This document shows positions 52,304 to 52,811 of a stretch of 52,811 nucleotides of DNA, piece after piece (within the stretch, counting starts at the first letter, position 1; each line of letters opens with the position of its first letter). The notes beneath the pieces are model-generated. The model did no database searches and was not told the DNA's origin. It saw only the letters and a program-made list of their open reading frames with translations. The DNA is from a bacterium BMS3Abin06. Lineage in GTDB: Bacteria; Nitrospirota; Thermodesulfovibrionia; UBA6902. The stretch is from contig BDSY01000061.1 in the NCBI GenBank assembly GCA_002897895.1, positions 1-52,811 on the forward strand. The letters are read 5' to 3'. The position numbers and the translations under genes were made by a program.

Positions 52304-52690
52304 ACAGATTACCTCCCTGGCATTAAAATTAATAAACTAAGCGGCAAAATTAACGGACGTGCATAAGTATAACTATCAAATCATATCAAAAACCTTGCAT
52401 TCTATCAACTCTAAAATGTCTGTTTTCCGGAGATAATCGGTTTTATACCGGCCTCATGTAATACGGCGAATTCTTCGAATTCAAAAAAAACTTGACCTGA
52501 CAGCGATTCTCCAGCAATTCTCGGTAAACTTATTTTATTCTGAAAAACAATGAGTTTAAGGAATAAGTAAAAAAACTTTTCGCACAATTTCCATTTTTTC
52601 AGGCATGATCGATTTTTCAAGCAAAAGGATCTAATTCCTTACAACCCTGAGAAGCTTACAACTGAATCCTTAGAAAATCTAATATCCGAC
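52304..52690. other. Intergenic region, no supported gene
   Basis: About 390 bp with only short frames. One 69-codon minus frame (52411-52620) has no ribosome site or recognisable motif. The region contains the ribosome site of the inositol-phosphate synthase at its left edge and the methylase promoter at its right edge. Confidence 0.5.
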
Positions 52691-52719
52691 TTGACAACCT
52701 CTGTTTCATATGTGATAAT
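52691..52719 (+). promoter_or_regulatory. Strong sigma-70 promoter, probably leaderless
   Basis: A perfect -35 box TTGACA (52691-52696) and a -10 box GATAAT (52714-52719) are 17 bp apart. The expected transcript start falls at about 52726, the A of the methylase ATG. No Shine-Dalgarno site precedes that ATG, so translation may be leaderless. Confidence 0.65.
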
Positions 52720-52725
52720 GTTGTC

Positions 52726-52811
52726 ATGCAATATCCAGGAGGGAAAGGACAGTACGGGATATATCAAAAGATAATCAATCTAATGCCGCCCCATGAGGTC
52801 TACATAGAGAC
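52726..52811 (+). CDS. DNA adenine methylase, start only (cut by window end)
   Basis: The first 28 codons read MQYPGGKGQYGIYQKIINLM then PPHEVYIE, which is the start of D12-class N6-adenine DNA methylases (motif YPGGKG for SAM binding and PPHxxYIEPF). The rest lies outside the window. Such enzymes occur in restriction-modification systems and phage-derived islands. The start follows directly on a sigma-70 promoter. Confidence 0.75.
   Translation, partial: MQYPGGKGQYGIYQKIINLMPPHEVYIE

Noticed and set aside
52411-52620. 69-codon minus-strand frame
   Set aside because: No motif and no ribosome site; composition gives no support for a gene.

Overview
The window looks like a chromosomal contig from an uncultured anaerobic Gram-negative bacterium. 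Two LPS-export permeases (LptF/LptG) imply an outer membrane. The glycyl-radical enzyme with its activase, the DUF116, DUF1015 and DUF6765 proteins, an inositol-phosphate synthase and the many short palindromic repeats recall Nitrospirota (Thermodesulfovibrionia-like) or deltaproteobacterial lineages. No rRNA or other marker settles this, so the placement is an inference.

Region 1 (about 0.2-18.3 kb, almost all on the minus strand) is a defence island built on a type III-D CRISPR-Cas locus. In transcription order it runs cas6, an isolated CRISPR repeat, a RelB/YafQ-like toxin-antitoxin pair, a Card1/Can2-like CARF nuclease, an HD-less Cas10 with an intact GGDD, a single Cas7, Csx10 (Cas5 with a helical tail), a double Cas7, Csx19, a 1139-residue fusion of the TIGR03986-type Cas7 to an OLD/PtuA-like ATPase, and a PtuB-like HNH nuclease. 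Downstream lie a membrane-anchored CARF effector (broken by a frameshift and a 193-bp insertion) and a Csx3-like small protein. A second CARF remnant plus Csx3-like gene, a HEPN remnant, two further TA modules, an orphan HicB, a two-repeat CRISPR mini-array, a G-rich minisatellite and a six-copy hairpin repeat follow. No cas1/cas2 is present. The ATPase fused to a CRISPR backbone subunit and translationally coupled to its HNH partner is the strongest candidate for an undescribed system: a Septu-like (PtuAB) nuclease module built into a type III effector complex.

Region 2 (18.5-34.7 kb) is housekeeping. It holds mreBCD with an RDD membrane protein; a def / fmt-PASTA-rpe-TPR run, with fmt apparently starting at CTG; mutS; PilZ and DUF116 proteins; a YfcE-type phosphodiesterase; a methyltransferase; an MFS transporter; and DUF1015.

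Region 3 (34.9-38.8 kb) is decaying. It contains a frameshifted secreted protein with an odd membrane segment inside its last fibronectin-like domain, a truncated DUF4143-type ATPase, and a ruined BTAD/MalT-like regulator.

Region 4 (38.9-52.8 kb) has a UbiA prenyltransferase, lptF-lptG, and a five-gene plus-strand operon (DUF6765, a duplicated lipoprotein, a glycyl-radical enzyme of unknown substrate, an SCP2-like protein, an activase). It ends with a class II aldolase, an inositol-3-phosphate synthase and the start of a DNA adenine methylase.

Non-autonomous inverted-repeat elements are scattered throughout. Three have clear terminal inverted repeats and target duplications. Several genes are split at C or G homopolymers, so some frameshifts could be sequencing errors.
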